Notes: a model not told the origin generated them from the letters alone. 64,000 bases of DNA from Glaciihabitans sp. INWT7 (GCF_014217685.1 NZ_CP043653.1:1368419-1432418), one strand, 5' to 3'; counted from the first letter of the stretch, positions 28,274-37,701 are shown. Numbers and translations are program-made.

Positions 28274-29340
28274 GCTCGCTCCCAGAAACTCGGTCCGACG
28301 GGCTCATGGAAGTCGCTTTGCGCGATGAGATATCCCTCGGAGTCGATCGCGATGGGCAACTGCGGCAGTGGGCGTGCAGCCGGACCGAAGATGACCTCGC
28401 ATTCGTTGGTGACGTCGAAGGTCGAGGAGTGACACGGGCAGAGCAGATGGTGCGTCTGCTGCTCGTAAAGCGCTACCGGACATCCGACGTGGGTGCAGAT
28501 CTTGGAATAGGCGACGATGCCGTCGTAATTCCAGGATTCGCGGCCTGCGGAGATGTTGAGATCCGCGGGCTTGAGGCGCATCAAGAGGACTGCAGCCTTC
28601 GCTTTTTGTTCGAGTCGATCTTCCTTGTCATTGAGCCCCTCGGGGATGACGTGGAAGACAGATCCGATCGTGACGTCCGCAGCCCTGATCGGGGTGCCGG
28701 ACGGGTCGTGGGTGAGCCGAGTTCCCTTGGCCCACATGGTGTGCTCGAGCTGGGGAACCGGATCCGCGGCGGGAGCCAGGTCACGGAACAGCACGACTGC
28801 CGGCAGCGGGAACGCGACGAGGGCGCCGACGAGGCTGTTGCGGATGAGCGTGCGGCGCCCGAATCCGGACTCCTGGTTGCCCAGCTTGAAGATCTCCACG
28901 GCCTTCTCGCGGGTGGCCTCGGTTCCGCGGGTGAGATGACGCGACTCTGACATCTCGTCGCCACGCATGAGGTTCTTCGACCAGTAGATCGCGCCGATTC
29001 CGATGGCGAGCAAGCCGAGCGAGATGCCGAGACCCAGGAAGACGGTGTTGAGCCGCACCGAATTGGTGTCACCCGGCACGATCGGGAACGCCACGTAGGC
29101 CGCGACGGCGAAGACGCTGCCGACGATCGAGAGGAAGAAGAGCGTGTAGACGCGACGCTCGGCGACGCGATCCTTCTGAGGATCGAGGTCGGTGGCGCGA
29201 AGTCGGTGTGGGGGGAGTCCCGGGTTCTCAAAGGCATCGGAAGCGACGACTGCCGTGCCGGTCTTGGCCACGGGGGGTTCGCTTCGGACTACGGCCGACC
29301 CGGCAGCGGCGTTTGTGCCACCGTCGTCGTGCTGTGCCAT
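28270..29340 (-). CDS. qcrA: Rieske iron-sulfur subunit of cytochrome bc1
   Basis: Carries the [2Fe-2S] cluster that takes electrons from quinol. Unlike the one-helix Rieske proteins of proteobacteria it has three transmembrane segments (about 64-86, 98-120, 168-190), as in other actinobacteria. Cluster ligands are C282/H284 in CTHVGC and C301/H304 in CPCH; C287 and C303 can form the usual disulfide. ATG 29340; the stop overlaps the qcrB start. Confidence 0.95.
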   Translation of the reverse strand: MAQHDDGGTNAAAGSAVVRSEPPVAKTGTAVVASDAFENPGLPPHRLRATDLDPQKDRVAERRVYTLFFLSIVGSVFAVAAYVAFPIVPGDTNSVRLNTVFLGLGISLGLLAIGIGAIYWSKNLMRGDEMSESRHLTRGTEATREKAVEIFKLGNQESGFGRRTLIRNSLVGALVAFPLPAVVLFRDLAPAADPVPQLEHTMWAKGTRLTHDPSGTPIRAADVTIGSVFHVIPEGLNDKEDRLEQKAKAAVLLMRLKPADLNISAGRESWNYDGIVAYSKICTHVGCPVALYEQQTHHLLCPCHSSTFDVTNECEVIFGPAARPLPQLPIAIDSEGYLIAQSDFHEPVGPSFWERA

Positions 29341-29416
29341 TCTGGGTCCTTTCGGTGGTGCAGGAATTCTTGTGGTGCGGTGCTGTGGTGCGTGGGGCCG
29401 GACGGCGACCGGGCGA

Positions 29417-30235
29417 CTAGTTCGCCTTGGCCGCGATCCAGATGGTCACGGCGACGATCGCGCCGAGGCCGAAGATCCAGATGAAGAGTCCTTCAGACAC
29501 CGGTCCGAGGTTGCCGAGGTCGAATCCGCCCGGGGACGGGTTCTTGTCGAGGTACTTCAGGTAGGTGATGATGTCGGCCTTCTGCGTGGGCGTCAGGTTC
29601 GTGTCGTTGAACACCGGCATGCTCTGCGGCCCGGTGACCATCGCCTCGTAGATGTGCACGGGGAGCACCCCGGAAAGGGCCGGGGCGAACTTGCCCTCGG
29701 TGAGGGCTCCACCCGCTCCGGCCACGTTGTGGCACATGGCGCAGTTGATGCGGAAGAGCTCGGCTCCGGTCGACGCGTTGCCGTCGGCCTTGAGGTACTT
29801 CTCCGATGGGATGCCGGGGCCGGGAGAGAGGGACGCGACATAGTCGGCGAGTGAGGCGACCTGGGTGTCGGTGAACTGCACCGGCTTCTTCTCCGCCTGT
29901 GGGCCCTGGTTGGCCAGCGGCATGCGACCGGTGCCCACCTGGAAGCTGACGGATGCCGCTCCGACGCCGTAGAGGCTCGGTCCGACGCCGTCCACGCCCT
30001 CGGCGTTCAGGCCGTGGCACGTGGCGCAGTTCGACGAGAAGAGTTTCTTCCCCTCATCCGCCGACGCCTGGGTGTGAACCGACGAGGTCTCTGCCGACGC
30101 CGTGCTGCTGAACAGCGCGTAAGCGCCGCCGGTCGAGACGAGCCCGATGGTGATCAGAGCGATCGTGGCAAGTGGATGACGCCGACCACGACGGCCCATG
30201 GTGCCGGCTCCGGTGGTCTTGCTGTTCTTCGCCAT
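29417..30235 (-). CDS. qcrC: Di-haem cytochrome c subunit of bc1 complex
   Basis: Di-haem c1-type subunit that passes electrons directly to CtaC in the actinobacterial supercomplex, so no soluble cytochrome c is needed. Two haem motifs CATCH and CAMCH are visible. An N-terminal signal-anchor (about 20-44) and a C-terminal anchor (about 248-268) flank the exported domain. The same frame is open well upstream, but ATG 30235 gives the 272-residue family length. It lies 38 bp after ctaE and 76 bp before qcrA. Confidence 0.95.
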   Translation of the reverse strand: MAKNSKTTGAGTMGRRGRRHPLATIALITIGLVSTGGAYALFSSTASAETSSVHTQASADEGKKLFSSNCATCHGLNAEGVDGVGPSLYGVGAASVSFQVGTGRMPLANQGPQAEKKPVQFTDTQVASLADYVASLSPGPGIPSEKYLKADGNASTGAELFRINCAMCHNVAGAGGALTEGKFAPALSGVLPVHIYEAMVTGPQSMPVFNDTNLTPTQKADIITYLKYLDKNPSPGGFDLGNLGPVSEGLFIWIFGLGAIVAVTIWIAAKAN

Positions 30236-30273
30236 GCTGTGGTGTATCCCTGGTTCCTCTGGATGGATTCGAA

Positions 30274-30903
30274 CTATTTCAGAACGTAGATGACCAGGAA
30301 CAACCCGATCCACACCACGTCGACGAAGTGCCAGTAGTAGGAGACCACGATTGTCGAGGTCGCCTCCTTGTGGCCGAAGTTTTTCACGCTGTACGCACGA
30401 CCGATGATGAGCAGCATTGCTATCAGGCCGCCCGTGACGTGAAGGGCGTGGAATCCGGTGGTGATATAGAAGGCGGAACCGTAGGAGTTCGAGGCGAGGG
30501 AGACATTCTCGCTCACGAGGTTCGCGTACTCGAAGACCTGGCCGGTGACGAAGACCGCTCCGAGCGCATAGCTGGCGAAGAACCACTCCACCATGCCCCA
30601 TTTGAGCGGGCTGGCACCGGTGCGTCGTTTCTGCAAGCGCTCGGCGGCGAACACCCCGAACTGGGCGGTGAACGAGGAGGCCACGAGGATGACCGTGTTG
30701 GTGAGAGCGTAGGGAACGTTGAGTTTCGGAGTCTCCGCTGCCCAGAGTTCGGGGGAGGTGGACCGAAGGGTGAAGTAGATGGCGAAGAGGCCGGCGAAGA
30801 ACATGACCTCGCTGCCCAGCCACACGATGGTGCCGACGGCGACGACGCTCGGTCGATTGACAACGGGAGCGCTGAGGCCGGGGGAGATCGAGGTGCTGGT
30901 CAC
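30274..30903 (-). CDS. ctaE: Cytochrome c oxidase subunit III
   Basis: Membrane subunit III of the aa3 oxidase, 209 residues with five transmembrane segments; family motifs WLGSEVMFFAGLFAIYFTLR, FHALHVTGGLIA and the C-terminal YYWHFVDVVWIGLFLVIY are present. GTG 30903 is the start; CATAAT lies 6 nt upstream with no ribosome site, suggesting a leaderless mRNA. It heads the ctaE-qcrC-qcrA-qcrB operon and is divergent from trpD across 100 bp. Confidence 0.95.
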   Translation of the reverse strand: MTSTSISPGLSAPVVNRPSVVAVGTIVWLGSEVMFFAGLFAIYFTLRSTSPELWAAETPKLNVPYALTNTVILVASSFTAQFGVFAAERLQKRRTGASPLKWGMVEWFFASYALGAVFVTGQVFEYANLVSENVSLASNSYGSAFYITTGFHALHVTGGLIAMLLIIGRAYSVKNFGHKEATSTIVVSYYWHFVDVVWIGLFLVIYVLK

Positions 30904-30909
30904 TTACCC

Positions 30910-30915
30910 ATTATG
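30910..30915 (-). promoter_or_regulatory. -10 box CATAAT before ctaE
   Basis: On the minus strand CATAAT ends 6 nt before the GTG start. The -35 region is poor. It would drive the ctaE-qcrCAB operon from a leaderless transcript. Confidence 0.45.
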
Positions 30916-30990
30916 GCTGATCACGGCGAGTTCATTTCTCATTCGCAGCGGTAGTTCGGTCAAATTATCAGGCTCACCAAGGCTCATCGC

Positions 30991-30996
30991 TAAGAT
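30991..30996 (+). promoter_or_regulatory. -10 box TAAGAT before trpD
   Basis: TAAGAT ends 7 nt before ATG 31004, with no Shine-Dalgarno sequence. The identical box at the same distance precedes the M20 peptidase gene. Confidence 0.5.
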
Positions 30997-31003
30997 CGCA
31001 GTC

Positions 31004-32056
31004 ATGCCTTCCGACCTCTCCTGGCCCAGCATTCTCAGCGCGCTCTTGGATGGTGAAGACCTCGCTATCAGCGAAGCATCATGGGCCATGCAGCAGGTCA
31101 TGAACGGAGACGCGACTCCCGCCCAGCTTGCGGGCTTCCTGGTGGCCCTGCGGGCCAAGGGGGAGACCGTCGACGAGGTGGTCGGATTCCGCGATGCGAT
31201 TCTCGAGAACGCGCTCCCGCTGGTGGTCGACCCGATGGCGCTCGACATCGTCGGCACCGGTGGGGACCGATTCGGCACGGTCAATGTGTCGACCATGGCC
31301 TCGGTGGTCGCCGCGGCATCCGGTGTTCCGGTGGTGAAGCACGGCAATCGCGCCGCAAGCTCGGCATCAGGATCATCGGATGTGCTTGCCGCCCTCGGGA
31401 TCAACCTGGAGCTCGACCCGGAGGGAGTCGCGCGCGTGTTCGGTGAGACGGGCATCACCTTCGCGTTCGCTGCGCTGTTCCACCCCGGATTCCGCCACGC
31501 GGGTGCCACCCGGCGGGAGCTGGGGATCCCGACGGCGTTCAACTTCCTCGGTCCGCTCGTGAACCCCGCCCGCTGTGAAGCGAATGCGGTGGGTGTCGCG
31601 AACCTCGACAAAGTCCCCCTGGTCGTCGGCGTGTTCCGCACCCGCGGCGCGACGGCGCTGGTGTTCCGCGGCGACGACGGACTCGACGAGCTCACCACGA
31701 CCGGGCACAGCCACATCTGGGAGGTGTCGCGCGGTTCGGTCACCGAGCACGACCTCGATCCCCTCGAACTCGGGATTGCCCGAGCACAGATCTCGGATCT
31801 GCTCGGTGCGGATGGCGCCCACAACGCGCAAGTCGCGCGTGCGACGCTGGCCGGTCAGCTCGGACCGGTGCGGGACATCGTGCTTCTGAACGCGGCCGCC
31901 GGCCTCGTGGCCTTCGACCTCGCGCGGGATCCCGCGCAGCTTCAGCTCGGCATCCTCGATCGCTTCCGGGCGAAGATCGAGGTCGCGGCGAACGCGATCG
32001 ACTCCGGTGCGGCCTCTCAAAAGCTGGATGACTGGGTCGCCGCCACCAACGCCTGA
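31004..32056 (+). CDS. trpD: Anthranilate phosphoribosyltransferase
   Basis: Second step of tryptophan synthesis: anthranilate plus PRPP. 350 residues from ATG 31004; the frame is open for 75 codons upstream but the family start (WPSILSALLDGEDL) and the TAAGAT box fix the start here. PRPP-binding DIVGTGGD, NVSTMASVVAAASG and KHGNRAASSASGSSDVLAALG are all present. It stands alone next to respiratory genes rather than in a trp operon, an arrangement common in actinobacteria. Confidence 0.95.
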   Translation: MPSDLSWPSILSALLDGEDLAISEASWAMQQVMNGDATPAQLAGFLVALRAKGETVDEVVGFRDAILENALPLVVDPMALDIVGTGGDRFGTVNVSTMASVVAAASGVPVVKHGNRAASSASGSSDVLAALGINLELDPEGVARVFGETGITFAFAALFHPGFRHAGATRRELGIPTAFNFLGPLVNPARCEANAVGVANLDKVPLVVGVFRTRGATALVFRGDDGLDELTTTGHSHIWEVSRGSVTEHDLDPLELGIARAQISDLLGADGAHNAQVARATLAGQLGPVRDIVLLNAAAGLVAFDLARDPAQLQLGILDRFRAKIEVAANAIDSGAASQKLDDWVAATNA

Positions 32057-32087
32057 GAGCTGATCGGCCCGCGCGAGTCGCACAACG

Positions 32088-32148
32088 GAACGAGCCCGCC
32101 GAGCCCCGCTGCCGCTGCTGCGACGCGAGGATCTCGACGGGCTCGTTC
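32088..32148. terminator. Bidirectional terminator between trpD and glpK
   Basis: GAACGAGCCCGCCGAG (32088-32103) pairs with CTCGACGGGCTCGTTC (32133-32148): 16 bp with one mismatch and a 29-nt loop. It lies between two converging genes. No long T-run, so strength is uncertain. Confidence 0.65.
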
Positions 32149-32160
32149 TAGCTCCGTGCG

Positions 32161-33672
32161 TTATTTGACGTCGTCGTCGACCCAGTCGAAGGTTTTGGTG
32201 ACGGCTTTTTTCCAGAGGCGGATTTGGCGGTCGCGTTCGTCGGTGTCCATGTTGGGGGTCCAGCGGGAGTCTTCCTGCCAGTTGGCCCGCAACTCGTCGA
32301 GGTCGGACCAGAACCCGGTCGCAAGGCCCGCCGCGTACGCGGCTCCGAGGGCGGTGGTTTCCGCCACGACGGGACGCACGACCGGGACTCCGAGGATGTC
32401 GGCCTGGAACTGCATGAGCGTGTTGTTCGCGATCATGCCGCCGTCGACTTTCAGCTCCGTCAGGTCCACGCCCGAGTCGGCGTTGACGGCGTCCAATACT
32501 TCGCGGGTTTGGAACGCGGTGGCCTCCAACGCGGCGCGGGCGATGTGTCCCTTGTTCACATACCGGGTCATGCCCACCAACGCGCCACGCGCATCGGAAC
32601 GCCAGTACGGGGCGAACAGGCCCGAGAACGCGGGCACGAAATACACCCCACCGTTATCGTCGACAGTTTTGGCCAGGTCCTCGATCTCGGGGGCCGTTTT
32701 GATCAGGCCGAGGTTGTCGCGCAGCCACTGCACCAACGACCCGGTGACGGCGATCGAACCCTCCAACGCGTAGTGCGGTTTCGCATCCCCCAACTTGTAT
32801 CCGAGGGTGGTCAGCAGTCCGTTCTTGGAATGGACGATCTCCTCCCCGGTGTTGAAGATGAGGAAGTTGCCGGTGCCGTAGGTGTTCTTCGACTCCCCGG
32901 CATCGAACGCGGCCTGCCCGAAGGTGGCCGCCTGCTGGTCGCCCAGAATCCCCGCCACCGGAACCTCCCGCAACAGGGACGATTCCGACACCATCCCGTA
33001 CACCTCGGAAGAGGACCGGATCTCCGGCAGCATCGACACCGGAACCCCGAAGTCGGCCAGGATCGACTCATCCCAGGCCAGGGTCTCCAAATCCATGAAC
33101 AGGGTCCGCGACGCGTTGGTCACATCGGTGGCATGAACACCACCCTCGATTCCGCCGGTCAAATTCCACAACACCCACGAATCGGTGGTACCGAACAGCA
33201 GGTCCCCGGCGTCCGCCTTCTCCCGTGCCCCCTCGACGTTCTCCAAAATCCACACGATCTTCGTGCCAGAGAAATACGTCGCGAGCGGCAGGCCGACCTT
33301 CTGCTTGTACCGATCGACATCCCCATCCGCCAACCGATCCACGATCGACTGAGTGCGGGTGTCCTGCCACACGATCGCGTTGTACACCGGAACCCCGGTG
33401 GTCTTATCCCACACCACCGCAGTCTCCCGCTGGTTCGTGATCCCCACAGCGGTGATGTTATGCCGGGTGATATTCGCCTTCGACAGAGCCTGCCCGATCA
33501 CCTCACGCGTGTTATCCCAGATCTCTTTCGGATCATGCTCCACCCACCCCGCCCGCGGAAAAATCTGCTCATGCTCCAACTGACCCGACGAAACAATCGA
33601 GCCCGAATGGTCAAAAATAATGGCACGAGTACTCGTCGTACCCTGGTCGATCGACAAAATGTAATCAGTCAT
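32161..33672 (-). CDS. glpK: Glycerol kinase
   Basis: Phosphorylates glycerol to glycerol-3-phosphate with ATP; FGGY family, 503 residues. ATPase motifs [13 protein letters not shown] and [13 protein letters not shown], the substrate region [11 protein letters not shown], and WLRDNLGLI support this. ATG 33672 has GGAGG 7 nt upstream. It is the second gene after glpF. Codon choice is unlike the neighbours and changes along the gene: third positions are often G or T near the 5' end (GAT, CAT, ATT, TTG, CGG, TCG), while AAA, CAA, GAA and a TAA stop appear at the 3' end. Confidence 0.96.
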   Translation of the reverse strand: MTDYILSIDQGTTSTRAIIFDHSGSIVSSGQLEHEQIFPRAGWVEHDPKEIWDNTREVIGQALSKANITRHNITAVGITNQRETAVVWDKTTGVPVYNAIVWQDTRTQSIVDRLADGDVDRYKQKVGLPLATYFSGTKIVWILENVEGAREKADAGDLLFGTTDSWVLWNLTGGIEGGVHATDVTNASRTLFMDLETLAWDESILADFGVPVSMLPEIRSSSEVYGMVSESSLLREVPVAGILGDQQAATFGQAAFDAGESKNTYGTGNFLIFNTGEEIVHSKNGLLTTLGYKLGDAKPHYALEGSIAVTGSLVQWLRDNLGLIKTAPEIEDLAKTVDDNGGVYFVPAFSGLFAPYWRSDARGALVGMTRYVNKGHIARAALEATAFQTREVLDAVNADSGVDLTELKVDGGMIANNTLMQFQADILGVPVVRPVVAETTALGAAYAAGLATGFWSDLDELRANWQEDSRWTPNMDTDERDRQIRLWKKAVTKTFDWVDDDVK

Positions 33673-33722
33673 GAGTTACCTCCATGTAACGGGTTGAAAT
33701 ACGGTGTTGCGGCAGTGCTGTT

Positions 33723-33754
33723 CGGGCAGGCTCGAACCGATCCGAGCCTGCCCG
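33723..33754. other. 12-bp hairpin in the glpF-glpK gap
   Basis: CGGGCAGGCTCG-N8-CGAGCCTGCCCG, perfect arms, between glpF and glpK in a 143-bp gap. No T-run follows on the minus strand. It may be a partial terminator or an RNA processing hairpin that sets the glpF:glpK ratio. Confidence 0.55.
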
Positions 33755-33815
33755 GTGCGAAACGATCGGGCTCTCACCCTGCGTTTCTCGAGGCGATCCG
33801 GCCCTGAGCGACGTG

Positions 33816-34577
33816 CTATTTGCTCGCGAGCAGCGGAAGAAGGGGATGCGCGAGCAGACCCGCGAGGGCGCCACCGACGAGCGGGCCGACGATCGGCACC
33901 CAGGCGTAAGACCAGTCGCTGCCTCCCTTGCCCTTGATCGGCAGGATGGCGTGTGCGATACGTGGTCCGAGGTCTCGGGCGGGGTTGATCGCATATCCGG
34001 TCGGGCCACCGAGGGAGGCACCGATGCCGACGACGAGCAGGGCGACGGGAACCGCGCCGAGGGCCGCGAGCCCGGCCGGAGTGTTGGTGCCGGCATCGCC
34101 GCCACGGCCGAAGGCGATAACGACGAGGACGAGCACGAAGGTGCCGATGACCTCGGTCACCACGTTCCAGGCGTAGCTGCGGATAGCAGGGCCGGTGGAG
34201 AACACGCCGAGCTTGTTGGCCGGGTCGGGTTCGTCATCGAAGTGCTGCTTGTAGGCGAGCCAGACGCCGACCGCACCGAGGAATGCACCGATCAGCTGGC
34301 CGGCCAGATAAACCAGCACCGTGCCGATCGGCCACTTGGCCGGATCGTTGACCGCGAGGCCGATGGTGACAGCGGGGTTGAGGTGGGCTCCGGAGTAGTA
34401 GGACGCGCTTACACCGGCGAAGACCGCGAGGCCCCAGCCGAAGGTGACCATGAGAAAGCCGCCGTTGAAGCCCTTGGTTTTCGCCAGGGCGACGTTGGCG
34501 ACGACACCCCCACCGAGCAAGAGCAGGAGAAATGTTCCGACTATCTCCGAGAGGAATTTGAGACCGAGACTGTCCAC
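33816..34577 (-). CDS. glpF: Aquaglyceroporin (glycerol uptake facilitator, MIP family)
   Basis: Channel for glycerol diffusion, 253 residues with six transmembrane segments and two half-helices. The two NPA boxes are in GAHLNPAVT and YAINPARDLGPR; the Asp after the second NPAR is a glycerol-channel hallmark. GTG 34577 is chosen because AGGAAGG lies 5 nt upstream; an in-frame ATG at 34643 would add 22 residues without such a site. It is followed by glpK, giving a glycerol uptake and phosphorylation operon; no glpD or regulator is adjacent. Confidence 0.92.
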   Translation of the reverse strand: MDSLGLKFLSEIVGTFLLLLLGGGVVANVALAKTKGFNGGFLMVTFGWGLAVFAGVSASYYSGAHLNPAVTIGLAVNDPAKWPIGTVLVYLAGQLIGAFLGAVGVWLAYKQHFDDEPDPANKLGVFSTGPAIRSYAWNVVTEVIGTFVLVLVVIAFGRGGDAGTNTPAGLAALGAVPVALLVVGIGASLGGPTGYAINPARDLGPRIAHAILPIKGKGGSDWSYAWVPIVGPLVGGALAGLLAHPLLPLLASK

Positions 34578-34784
34578 GTTGACCTTCCTATCTGACGAAC
34601 GGGCCACCAGCGGGGCGTCGATGGCCGGATGCGCTCTCCACACACCATATCCGGTCTTTCGCTCGGCATAACGGCCTCGTTACACTTGTTTTCGAGGTTT
34701 CTTCCGGAGGGAATGATTGGTTTCAATCCTCCGCTTGTGGCGCCCGAAATCTGGGTGCAGTGCCCTCGGGAAGGGGATCGCGGA

Positions 34785-35204
34785 ATGCCTGATCCGGTAT
34801 CCCCGAGGCCGGTATCCGCAGATCCGAAATCCCCAGATCCGAATTCCCCAGCGGATCGGCTCCAGATCGAATCGGTGCTGGCCGCGGAGCGCGCCGAACT
34901 CGAACGCGGCATCGACAGCACCCGTTCGGAGCTCGACGGTGTTCGCGTCGCCCGCGCCGATGCCTCCGCCGACGATGAACACGATCCCGAGGGATCCACC
35001 CTTTCTTCGGACTGGTCTCGCATCGAAGGGATCGGCAGCGGCCTTCGCGCCCGCCTCGAAGAGAATGACGCTGCGCACGCCCGGCTTGCCGCCGGCACCT
35101 ACGGTGCGTGCGTGCGATGCGGCCGCCCGATCGGCGACGCCCGTCTCGAAGCGCGGCCGAGCGCGGCCCTCTGCATCGAGTGCGCCCGAGAGATGCAGCG
35201 CTAG
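34785..35204 (+). CDS. TraR/DksA-type zinc finger protein
   Basis: 139-residue protein of the DksA/TraR family, which bind RNA polymerase through the secondary channel. A helical region (about 25-100, acidic tip) precedes the C-terminal zinc finger C109-x2-C112-x17-C130-x2-C133. The first 25 residues are a Pro/Asp/Ser tail from a 15-bp repeat. Start ATG 34785 has AAGGGG 9 nt upstream; ATG 34713 in the same frame is possible but its GGAGGG is only 2 nt away. Its stop interlocks with the hutI stop through CTAG. Global role in actinobacteria unproven. Confidence 0.82.
   Translation: MPDPVSPRPVSADPKSPDPNSPADRLQIESVLAAERAELERGIDSTRSELDGVRVARADASADDEHDPEGSTLSSDWSRIEGIGSGLRARLEENDAAHARLAAGTYGACVRCGRPIGDARLEARPSAALCIECAREMQR
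34788..34847 (+). repeat. 15-bp tandem repeat, 4 units, 5' end of the DksA-like gene
   Basis: Four units (34788, 34803, 34818, 34833) of the type GCAGATCCGAAATCC; a fifth at 34848 is diverged. In frame they code the Pro/Asp/Ser pentapeptide pattern just after the start codon. Confidence 0.82.
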
Positions 35205-36376
35205 AAGGCCGGCTGTGACGGAGGAGTGCGGATGCCGCCGCGCCACACCGCCGCCGTGAGCGGTACCCCGGGCCGATAGGCGAGGTGTACGACGGAGGGT
35301 GCATCGAGCACCTGGAGGTCGGCCCGACCGCCGACACGCAGGGCGCCGACAGCCTCCGTTCCCGTGTCCCGTCCGAGAGCGCGTGCACCTCCGCGGGTCG
35401 CCGCCCAGACGGCCTCATCGACACTGAGCCCCATCTGGAGCACTGCGACAGCCACACAGAACGGCATCGATGTGGTGTATGAGCTGCCCGGATTGCAGTT
35501 GCTCGCGAGGGCGATCCCGACTCCGGCGTCGAGGAGTGCCCTGCCGGGTGCGAGCGGCTCCCGGGTCGACAGATCGCAGGCCGGCAGGAGGGTCGCGACG
35601 GTCCCGGATGACGCGAGGGCATCGATGTCGCCCGTATCCAGATGGTTGCAGTGGTCGACGCTCGCACATCCCAGTTCGACCGCGAGTTCGACACCTCCGC
35701 TGAAGCCGAGCTGGTTGCCATGGAGGCGAAGCCCGAGGCCTGCCGCTTTGCCGGCGAGCAGCACTTCGCGCGACTCCTCGACATCGAACGCGCCGACCTC
35801 GCAGAAGGCGTCGATCCACTGCACGTGAGGCGCCACGGCCATGAGCATCGGGCCGGTCACCAGGTCGAGGTAGTCGCGGCGATCGATGCCCGGAGGGACG
35901 ACGTGAGCGCCGAGAAAACTGACCGTGTCGGCAACGGAGGCCGCGACCCGCGCAGAGCGCAGCTCGCTCTCCACGTCGAGTCCGTAGCCGGTCTTCGTCT
36001 CGAGGAAGGTGGTGCCCTGATGCTCGGCCTCGTGCCGCAGTGTCGTCGCCGACTCACGCAGCCCGGCCTCGGGTGCTGCGCGCGTCGCAGCCACGGTGGT
36101 CGCGATCCCGCCCGCCTCGTAGCGCCGCCCGGCCATGCGCGCCTCGAACTCTGCGTCGCGACTGCCGGCGAAGACCAGGTGGCTGTGCGAGTCGACCCAG
36201 CCGGGGAGCACGGCCCGGCCGCCGACGGAGGTGCGGGTGTCGGCGGCGGGCGCGTCGCCGGCCGATCCGATCCACACGACCCGTGTGCCCTCGATCACCA
36301 GCGCGGCATCGTGCAGCCTGGCGCTCTCGTCGCCCTGCGTGGTGAGTTCGCCGATGTCGGTGATGAGTTCGGACAT
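35201..36376 (-). CDS. hutI: Imidazolonepropionase
   Basis: Third step of histidine breakdown: imidazolonepropionate to N-formimino-L-glutamate. Amidohydrolase fold, 391 residues. Metal motif DSHSHLVFAG, then LHGNQLG, DHCNHL and SNCNPGSSYTTSMP follow the family order. ATG 36376 shares one base with the hutF stop (TGATG). Last gene of the hutH-U-F-I operon; its stop interlocks with that of the DksA-like gene. Confidence 0.95.
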   Translation of the reverse strand: MSELITDIGELTTQGDESARLHDAALVIEGTRVVWIGSAGDAPAADTRTSVGGRAVLPGWVDSHSHLVFAGSRDAEFEARMAGRRYEAGGIATTVAATRAAPEAGLRESATTLRHEAEHQGTTFLETKTGYGLDVESELRSARVAASVADTVSFLGAHVVPPGIDRRDYLDLVTGPMLMAVAPHVQWIDAFCEVGAFDVEESREVLLAGKAAGLGLRLHGNQLGFSGGVELAVELGCASVDHCNHLDTGDIDALASSGTVATLLPACDLSTREPLAPGRALLDAGVGIALASNCNPGSSYTTSMPFCVAVAVLQMGLSVDEAVWAATRGGARALGRDTGTEAVGALRVGGRADLQVLDAPSVVHLAYRPGVPLTAAVWRGGIRTPPSQPAF

Positions 36377-37701
36377 CAGGCAGCCGCCACCGCGTCGAGT
36401 GCCTCAGCGAGCAGCACCTCCGGGCGGGCGGCCCCGGCGGTGAGTCGACCGCTCTCGGCGACGATCCGGCCGCCGACGATCACTTTTCGCACATCACTCG
36501 CGGTCGCCGTGAACAACAGCTGGTCGAGGGCGGACCCGAGGGTGCGCAGCGAGGCCCGGTCGAGCTCGACGAGGTCACACGGATCCCCGGGGGCCAGCAC
36601 AGTACTGCTGATGCCCAGGCTGGCGTAACCGGCGCCCGTGCCCGCGTCCAGAAGGTCGGCAGGCGAGAACCGACCGCGACGACCCGAGGAGAGCCGTTCT
36701 CCGGCTTCGAGGCCGCGCAGTTCCAGCAGGGGATCGATGACCGCGTTCTGGTCGGAACCGATCGCGATCCGGGCTCCGGCCGCTGCCAGCCCGAGGGCAT
36801 CACCGATGCCATCTCCGAGGTCGGCTTCGGTCGTCGGGCACATCACGACAGTGCAGCCTGAGGCGCCGACGAGAGTGCGGTCGGCTGCCGTGAGGTGGGT
36901 GGCGTGCACGAGGCTGAGACGGGGGCCGAGCATCCCGAGACTCGCAAGCACGCCGACCGGAGTGTGCCCGTAGGCGGCGATGCAGTCGGCGTTCTCCTGC
37001 GGCTGTTCGGAGACGTGGATGTGCAGGGGTGTCCCGGTGCCCAGCCCGTCTCGGAGCTCCGCCATCGCCGCCGGGGAGACGGCTCGCACCGAGTGGATGG
37101 CGGCACCGAGGGTCACCCGGTCGCCCTCGATCACGTCTCGGAGGGAATGCCAGCGCGCGAGCCAACCAGCGGCCGATCCGTCACCGAAACGACGCTGCTG
37201 GGGGGAGAGGGGTGCCCCGATGGCGCCGTCGAGATAGCAGGTGTCGAGCAACACGAGGCGGATGCCGACTGCGCGCGCGGCTTCCCCGGTAGCGATCTCC
37301 ATCGCGTGAGCTGCCGGGTAGGCCGCGCCGTCCACCCGGTGATGCAGGTAGTGGAACTCGCCGACGGCGGTGTAGCCGCTCACCAGCATCTCGGCGAAGA
37401 CCGCGCGGGCGACGAGGAACATCAGTGGGGGATCGAGCAGCGCGGCGACCCCGTACATCGCTTCGCGCCACTTCCAGAAGTCGCCGCCGTCGGCATGCGT
37501 CGTGCCTCGCAGGAGCCGGTGGAATGCGTGCGAGTGAGCGGTGGCGAACCCCGGAACCACGGTCGCGAGGCGCACATCCCCGGGGCCAGCCTCGACCCCG
37601 GTGACGATCTTCACGATGGTTCCGGACTGATCCGTCTCGATTCGCACACGCTCGGTGACGGATCCGGCTCGCACGAGCACCGCGCAGTGGAAAGTGGTCA
37701 C
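36376..37701 (-). CDS. hutF: N-formimino-L-glutamate deiminase
   Basis: Hydrolyses formiminoglutamate to N-formylglutamate and ammonia, the longer branch of histidine catabolism. 441 residues, amidohydrolase with FATAHSHAFHRLLRGTTH as first metal motif, HIHVSEQPQEN and VMCPTTEADLGDG. GTG 37701 directly follows the hutU stop. Presence of HutF implies a later N-formylglutamate deformylase (HutG), which is not found in this window. Confidence 0.93.
   Translation of the reverse strand: MTTFHCAVLVRAGSVTERVRIETDQSGTIVKIVTGVEAGPGDVRLATVVPGFATAHSHAFHRLLRGTTHADGGDFWKWREAMYGVAALLDPPLMFLVARAVFAEMLVSGYTAVGEFHYLHHRVDGAAYPAAHAMEIATGEAARAVGIRLVLLDTCYLDGAIGAPLSPQQRRFGDGSAAGWLARWHSLRDVIEGDRVTLGAAIHSVRAVSPAAMAELRDGLGTGTPLHIHVSEQPQENADCIAAYGHTPVGVLASLGMLGPRLSLVHATHLTAADRTLVGASGCTVVMCPTTEADLGDGIGDALGLAAAGARIAIGSDQNAVIDPLLELRGLEAGERLSSGRRGRFSPADLLDAGTGAGYASLGISSTVLAPGDPCDLVELDRASLRTLGSALDQLLFTATASDVRKVIVGGRIVAESGRLTAGAARPEVLLAEALDAVAAA

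Noticed and set aside
27122-28432. Open frame of 436 codons antisense to qcrB
   Set aside because: Low-complexity His/Asp/Glu/Gly text typical of reverse-strand shadows; qcrB is certain.
32224-33807. Long open frame antisense to glpK
   Set aside because: Shadow of the glycerol kinase gene; no family motif and arginine-rich composition.
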